Origin: JADMJV01 sp964649085
GTDB lineage: Bacteria; Vulcanimicrobiota; Xenobia; Xenobiales; JADMJV01
Length of the DNA stretch: 64,000 bases
Direction of reading: 5' to 3'
Assembly (NCBI GenBank): GCA_964649085.1
Contig: CAZYPN010000004.1
Span: forward strand, 137,728 to 201,727
Shown here: positions 60,092-64,000 of the stretch, piece after piece
Numbering within the stretch: position 1 is the first letter of the stretch
Layout of the letters: each line of letters starts with the position of its first letter
The notes under the pieces: model-generated
Told to the model about the DNA's origin: nothing
Databases searched by the model: none
What the model saw: the letters and a program-made list of their open reading frames with translations, nothing else
Translations under genes and position numbers: made by a program

Positions 60092-61572
60092 GACCCCGCC
60101 TGGGTGCGGGCGTAGGGCAGAATGAGGCGTTCCCAGTTCTGGTTTTTGCGGGGCCACTCGGCCTGAGCTCGCCGCAGTCGCGATTCTGGAATCCAGCTTT
60201 TGACCCAGGCAAACTGTTGGGGCCGGGCCACGTAGAGCGCCATGTAGAGGTCGAGAAACCGCTGGTGGTGCAGGTCGTCCTCGCTGGAGTAGTCGTAGGT
60301 CAGCATATGAGGGTTGGCCCGCGCTTTCCAGCGGTAATACTCGGCGGCATCGCGCAGCAGAGGGACCACCTGGGCATTGTCGGCGAAGGCCAGCGTCAAC
60401 AGTTCCACGGCCGCATCCTCGGGTTCACCCGTGATCGGCACCTGCAGCTCTTCGAGCAGCATCTGCTGGGTTCGCTCCGAAAGTTCCAGGACCATGATGG
60501 CTCCCAGCATGCTCATGATCGTCTGGCCATCTTGAGTCTGACTGCCCAAGAATGTGCCCACGTCCAGCACCCAGCCGTAGCTGACCACCACTCGATGCTG
60601 CTCCGGCAGATAACGAAAGACCGGCTTGCGTCCATCGACAAAATCGACGGCCAGATCGCGCGGCAGTTTGAATATCTGGGCAAAGGAGTTGAGGTGGGGG
60701 GCGAAGGGATGGCGCATCATCTCGCTGCGAATCATTTGCAGGTCGCTCTCGGCGGTGTCCTCAAAAGCCATGGTGATGCGCCGAGGGGCTACCGCAGCCG
60801 GTGGGGGAGGGGGTTGGGCGGGCGCGGCCCAAAGGGTGGCCCGCCCTTGCAGGTGGTGGCTCCAGGCGGCCAGCTTACGAGGCCAGCGGCGTCGGGCCCG
60901 TTCCAGTCGCTCGGGGGAAATGCTCTGGAACGTGTTCGGTAGGCTGCCGGGATGGGCGCATTCCAGGTAGATCAGCACATTGAAATAGCGTTGCAGGTCG
61001 AAAGAGTGCTCGTCCCAGAAATGCACCTTGCTGACGTCTTGCTGCTTGTTCCAGCCCATCAGCAAGAACCACTGGGCACCGGCCTGAGCATCGAGCCGCC
61101 CTTCGGGCCCTTCCAGGGCATCGGCCAGCAGCACCGCCAGCTGATCGGCGCAGTCTTCATTCTTGCCGGTGTAGGGCAGGTTCAGCTCGTCCATCAGGGC
61201 GTGTCCCAGCTCGTGCAGCAAGATAAAGCGCCCGGCTCGCAGAGCCAGCGTTTCTGCCTGAGGGCGATAGCGCGCGTCGCTGTCAAAGGTCTTGTAGAGA
61301 AAGTCCAACAGACTGTAGTCCACCGTCACCGAGTGGTCGCCCGGTTGATACCAGGCGTTGACCTTGCCAGTGTCGGCAAAGCGAACGGGCAGGGGCCGAG
61401 GCCAACGCACCTTCTGGCGCATGGCTTCCAGGCCGCGGGCCAGCACCGGATCGCGCCCGATCAGGTCGGGCCAGTCGCGAAGATGGGGCCGGTTGGTGGG
61501 CAGCACCTGGGGCAGCTGGGCTGACACCGCGGTCGCCAGCGAAATCAGAAGGACTAGACAGCGTTTCAGCAT
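60088..61572 (-). CDS. Exported protein with two DUF4344-type metallopeptidase domains, the second lacking HExxH
   Basis: A protein of 494 residues with a signal peptide (LVLLISLATAVSA). The first domain (about 35-245) has FILLHELGHALMDELNLPYTG and NEDCADQ, giving HELGH at 120-124, the DUF4344 hallmark. A Pro-rich linker (about 250-262) joins a second copy (about 270-494) with the same framework (FVDGRKPVFRYLPEQ, ELQVPITGEPEDAAVE) but where HELGH should be there is ERTQQ-type sequence, so this half is probably inactive. The two halves end alike (RARRRWPRK and RRAQAEWPRK). It probably works in the periplasm; the dead half may bind a partner or inhibitor. Confidence 0.8.
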   Translation of the reverse strand: MLKRCLVLLISLATAVSAQLPQVLPTNRPHLRDWPDLIGRDPVLARGLEAMRQKVRWPRPLPVRFADTGKVNAWYQPGDHSVTVDYSLLDFLYKTFDSDARYRPQAETLALRAGRFILLHELGHALMDELNLPYTGKNEDCADQLAVLLADALEGPEGRLDAQAGAQWFLLMGWNKQQDVSKVHFWDEHSFDLQRYFNVLIYLECAHPGSLPNTFQSISPERLERARRRWPRKLAAWSHHLQGRATLWAAPAQPPPPPAAVAPRRITMAFEDTAESDLQMIRSEMMRHPFAPHLNSFAQIFKLPRDLAVDFVDGRKPVFRYLPEQHRVVVSYGWVLDVGTFLGSQTQDGQTIMSMLGAIMVLELSERTQQMLLEELQVPITGEPEDAAVELLTLAFADNAQVVPLLRDAAEYYRWKARANPHMLTYDYSSEDDLHHQRFLDLYMALYVARPQQFAWVKSWIPESRLRRAQAEWPRKNQNWERLILPYARTQAGS

Positions 61573-61665
61573 CGCGGAGCGTTCCCCGAGGCCTGGCCAC
61601 TTCCTGGTCTATGGTTGCAGCTGAACCAGGGCCACGGTGGCATCGCTTTGCCCTGGAAGCTCGGG

Positions 61666-61694
61666 TTGACGCCAATCTTACATCAATGTATGAT
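61666..61694 (+). promoter_or_regulatory. Promoter and operator of the second toxin-antitoxin operon
   Basis: TTGACG (61666-61671), a 17-nt spacer and TATGAT (61689-61694) form a near-consensus sigma-70 promoter. TACAT-CA-ATGTA (61679-61690), a 12-bp palindrome, overlaps the -10 and may be the antitoxin operator. The expected start of transcription falls on the GTG at 61702. Confidence 0.72.
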
Positions 61695-61701
61695 CTTCGT
61701 C

Positions 61702-61950
61702 GTGACGAGAACTCAAATCCAGCTGCCGGATCCCCTGTATCGACGCCTAAAGGAGGTTGCGGCCTCCAACGATTGGTCCCTGGCCGAAGTGATTCGTCGG
61801 GCGGCTGAATTGTATGTAGGAAGGTTTCCTTCTTATCCACGTGAGGAAGGCTGGGATTTTCCCGTGGTCGATGTTGGGGGCGACTTCCTGGTCGACCCGG
61901 CTTTGACGAATGCCGAATCAGAAGGCATCGCAAACCGGTATTCGAAGTGA
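61702..61950 (+). CDS. Ribbon-helix-helix antitoxin (VapB-like)
   Basis: A protein of 82 residues. The GTG at 61702 is preferred over the ATG at 61690, which lies inside the -10 box; this implies a leaderless message. The ribbon-helix-helix is TRTQIQLPDPLYRRLKEVAA with SLAEVIRRAAELYV. The C-terminal tail (DFPVVDVGGDFLVDP) should cover the toxin. It overlaps the toxin start (GTGA). Confidence 0.85.
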   Translation: MTRTQIQLPDPLYRRLKEVAASNDWSLAEVIRRAAELYVGRFPSYPREEGWDFPVVDVGGDFLVDPALTNAESEGIANRYSK

Positions 61951-62384
61951 CGGCGGCCGATACGAATCTCTTTTTGTATGCGGCGAATCCGGCCAGTGAG
62001 CACCACCAGGCAGCCCGAAGATTTTTCAAATCCGTGGATGCCGACGCCGATTTCGTCGTTTGCGAATTGGTACTACTGGAAGTCTATATGCAACTTCGAA
62101 ACCCTGCGGTCATGCCAAAGCCCTTGAGTGGCCGTGACGCTGCCGGGATGTGTCAGGCCCTGAAGAATCACCCTACCTGGCAACATGTGGATTACTGCTC
62201 TGAAGTCTCCGACTCTTTATGGCAATGGGCCACCTCGACCACGGCAGGTTTTCGCCGACTGATCGATGCACGGTTGGCGCTGACGCTGCTTCATCACGGC
62301 GTAAGCGAGTTCGCCACCGCCAACACGAAGGACTTTGAGGCTTTCGGATTCACCAGAGTGTGGAACCCACTGGTGGCAAGGTAG
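61947..62384 (+). CDS. PIN-domain toxin (VapC-type RNase)
   Basis: A protein of 145 residues with GTG start overlapping the antitoxin stop. AADTNLFLYAANPASEHH carries the first Asp. VVCELVLLEVYMQLRNP gives the Glu. RRLIDARLALTLLHHG and FATANTKDFEAFG complete the acidic site. It is presumed to be an RNase directed at tRNA or mRNA. It differs clearly from the toxin at 59687, so the two systems are not a recent duplication. Confidence 0.92.
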   Translation: MTAADTNLFLYAANPASEHHQAARRFFKSVDADADFVVCELVLLEVYMQLRNPAVMPKPLSGRDAAGMCQALKNHPTWQHVDYCSEVSDSLWQWATSTTAGFRRLIDARLALTLLHHGVSEFATANTKDFEAFGFTRVWNPLVAR

Positions 62385-62612
62385 GAAGCCGACCCATTCT
62401 CAAGTGCGCACGCCCAACTTGGCGGAGCGCAGTTGCTCTTGGCGAGGAGGCGGGTAAAGCGTGGTCCGCAGTCTCAACTGAGTGACGACATCGAATACCT
62501 TGTGCGACTGGATGAAGAGAAAGGGAACTTGCCGCCTCGCCAGACCTTAAGCCAGGCCCTGGGTTTACTCTCGATCCCAAATCGTGTGGCGCCGACCGAC
62601 CCTTTGCTGATG
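62385..62612. other. Intergenic region without a recognised gene
   Basis: No supported coding frame, promoter or repeat is seen here. Open frames on both strands are short or antisense to the decayed nucleotidyltransferase downstream. It marks the start of a decayed segment. Confidence 0.5.
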
Positions 62613-62970
62613 CTACTCTGTCATTCGGGCCCGAAGGCGTTCGAGCCGACGCAGGTCGGCCAGGTCTTGAGGCCGGCCAGCCTGGCGCTTGGAGTGGATC
62701 CAGTCGTCGAGTCCCAGAAAGGGCACCGGCTGTTGGCGGAAGGAGCCCTGGCAGCGGCGTTCCCAGGCGGACTGAAAGTCGAGTCCTTCCAGGTGAGTCA
62801 GGATGTCGACTCGGTTGGGCGGAACTCCGACGATGATCAGGGTCTCCGGTATTGTTGGACAAAGTTTCTCCCGACATGGCTGCCGAGTCGTCCAGCGCCG
62901 ATTGCATTCCTTCGACGCGTACGGCGTGAGGGGCTTGCAACCACCAGTCCAGGTCCGCCTCTTCAACTGC
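62613..62970 (-). pseudogene. Nucleotidyltransferase-like remnant, frameshifted and 5' truncated
   Basis: Two reading frames together look like the C-terminal part of a nucleotidyltransferase-type protein (MNT/AbiEii-like). One frame has EADLDWWLQAPHAVRVEG and SALDD (about 62845-62970). The other has IIVGVPPNRVDILTHLEGLD, FQSAWERR, PVPFLGLDDWIHSKRQAGRP and the end at 62613. The frame changes near 62835-62860, and the catalytic N-terminus is missing. It was probably inactivated by indels. Such proteins often accompany toxin or mobile elements. Confidence 0.6.
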
Positions 62971-62974
62971 AGCA

Positions 62975-63346
62975 TCAGCACAGCACCTCGCGCAAAATGG
63001 CGCCGACAGCCTGGGGGCTGACCTGCTGAAGCTGAACCGTGGCCTGACCGCGCGCTGACTGCAGCTGCAGCACGCAAGACTGAACCAGACCCAATGGCTC
63101 GGCCAGCAGTTCGAAGAACTCTACTGGGGGGGCTGAAGGCTCGGAAGCCCTCCGTTTCAAGCATCCATAGTCCAGCTTCAGCTCCCGCGAGACCGTGCCC
63201 AGGCCCAACTGGTGGCTGAGCTCAACGGCGGTTCGCCAGATATCGTGGGGAATCGGCTTGGGGGCCTTATTGCGCTGTCTCCAGGCAGCAAGCTTACTTC
63301 GGGTTCGCTCCAGTGTCTGGTGGTGGAGGGTTTCGGCAGAGGGCAC
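62975..63346 (-). CDS. IS66-type accessory protein-like ORF
   Basis: A protein of 123 residues. ERTRSKLAAWRQRNKAPKPI, PHDIWRTAVELSHQLGLGTV and SRELKLDYGCLKRR resemble the small helix-turn-helix accessory ORF found beside IS66-like transposases; the remainder is beta-rich. No transposase is seen in the window, so it may be a leftover. It abuts the nucleotidyltransferase remnant. Confidence 0.45.
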   Translation of the reverse strand: MPSAETLHHQTLERTRSKLAAWRQRNKAPKPIPHDIWRTAVELSHQLGLGTVSRELKLDYGCLKRRASEPSAPPVEFFELLAEPLGLVQSCVLQLQSARGQATVQLQQVSPQAVGAILREVLC

Positions 63347-63403
63347 GGTATGTAACTCCTTCGGGAATGCTCCCTGGAGCCTACTGAGGGGCCGCCTACA
63401 AAT

Positions 63404-64000
63404 CTAGGTGCAGTTGCCGAAAGCACACAGAGCTTCTCCAGCGGGACCACCTAAGACCCGGGCCCCCAAACGTTTGGAATTCTCTTGCCAATATCCATTC
63501 AGCGGCAGCCTCCCCCCTGCCCCAGTGATACCTCGTTGCGCCAAAGCTCTGAGCAACCGAGTCTTGAAACCACCACCACAACCCTCTCCAGTAAGCCCGC
63601 TCGGGTCAATCCAATTGACTGGATCGCCCCCGCAATACGCATACATGTTGCTGCCGCCCGCGTAGCCGATGGGTTCGCGCGCGAAGAACCGGCCCCTGGC
63701 CGGCGAGTAGTGTCTTGCCCTCAGGTGATAGAGGCTGGTCTCAAAGTCATGCTCCTGGCCGGTGTAGAGAAACGGGTTATACAGGGCTGTGGAGCCGCTG
63801 GTCTGGCGGGTTTCGCCGTAGTCGCTGTAGTCTTAGGTGGCGGCCGGGTGGCCGTTGGCGTCGGTCAGCATCAGGATGGAGCCCTGAGCGTCGCTCAGAT
63901 ACCAGTGCCACTGGCCGCCGGTCTTGATGCCCTCGCGTCCGTCCTACCCTTCACCGGCTTCGAAGCCAGCCGAGCCCGAGTCAACAGCTGACGGTCCTGG
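63404..64000 (-). pseudogene. Rhs-family C-terminal remnant with two in-frame stops, continuing beyond window
   Basis: The minus-strand frame reads the Rhs core: GGQWHWYLSDAQGSILMLTD, DYSDYGETRQTSGSTALYNP, FLYTGQEHDFETSLYHLRAR, HYSPARGRFFAREPIGYAGG and YAYCGGDPVNWIDPSGL. After the core comes a short variable tail to 63404, as in Rhs toxins. TAA at 63835-63833 and TAG at 63946-63944 interrupt the frame, so it cannot be made as a whole. The last 80 residues could still be expressed from an ATG at 63646, but without the delivery part. There is no immunity gene nearby. Confidence 0.8.

Noticed and set aside
62433..63029. 198-residue plus-strand frame
   Set aside because: It is antisense to the nucleotidyltransferase remnant, whose protein pattern is recognisable.

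Overview
The window is GC-rich, densely coding chromosomal DNA of a bacterium with a Gram-negative style envelope. Evidence for this is a set of prepilin-like proteins with a GspE/PilB ATPase, lipoproteins with lipoboxes plus lspA, YceI, and many exported proteins. It also carries several Ser/Thr kinases, tandem-GAF and PAS histidine kinases, HD-GYP, an ECF sigma factor and SARP-type regulators, as seen in large genomes of myxobacteria or of Eremiobacterota/Vulcanimicrobiota-like lineages. I cannot fix the phylum from sequence alone. GTG and TTG starts are common, many genes in operons overlap by 4 nt (ATGA/GTGA), and convergent genes usually abut or overlap at their stop codons. There are no tRNA, rRNA or CRISPR loci that I can see.

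Layout. 1-2017 (minus): an incomplete adenylation-carrier protein and a small exported basic protein. 2127-11064: a type IV pilus/secretion block. A GspE/PilB ATPase with an unusual zinc-ribbon plus receiver-like tail is coupled to a membrane pseudokinase-propeller protein. On the other strand is a four-gene operon of three pilin-like proteins and a hybrid kinase that has lost its phospho-acceptor His. 11119-18292: signalling genes (HD-GYP regulator, putative methyltransferase, membrane Ser/Thr kinase, GAF histidine kinase coupled to a receiver-SARP regulator). 18289-24889: lipoprotein, GST, GntP-type permease, lethal-factor-like metalloprotease, YceI, a DA1-like Cys-rich metallopeptidase, DUF2267 and OB-fold proteins.

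24986-30819: an ECF sigma factor in an operon with two exported Cys-rich peptides, divergent from a zinc-finger anti-sigma factor fused to a pilin-like domain and a membrane metallopeptidase. A divergent sensor pair surrounds a 25-bp palindrome. 30816-41948: an unknown protein, MetH, a pseudo-adenylate kinase, a GAF protein, a SpoU methyltransferase and a 2-oxoacid:ferredoxin oxidoreductase operon carrying CBS-like domains. 42008-48525: an unknown protein, an HTH/nuclease-like protein, a 50-bp tandem hairpin repeat, lspA, and a four-gene operon (MFS transporter to nitronate monooxygenase-like enzyme).

48447-61572: proteases and signalling. This part holds an HExxH protein, a trypsin-like protease divergent from a kinase-ATPase-TPR regulator, an HD hydrolase, an exported TPR-CHAT protease, a frameshifted phosphoesterase with an HxlR regulator, a Phd/PIN toxin-antitoxin pair and a duplicated DUF4344 protein. 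61702-64000: a second toxin-antitoxin pair followed by decayed DNA (nucleotidyltransferase remnant, IS66-type accessory ORF, Rhs remnant with two stops).

Recurring themes are enzyme-like proteins that have lost catalytic residues (pseudokinase, two degenerate histidine kinases, pseudo-adenylate kinase, dead DUF4344 copy) and five separate proteins with an HExxH motif.
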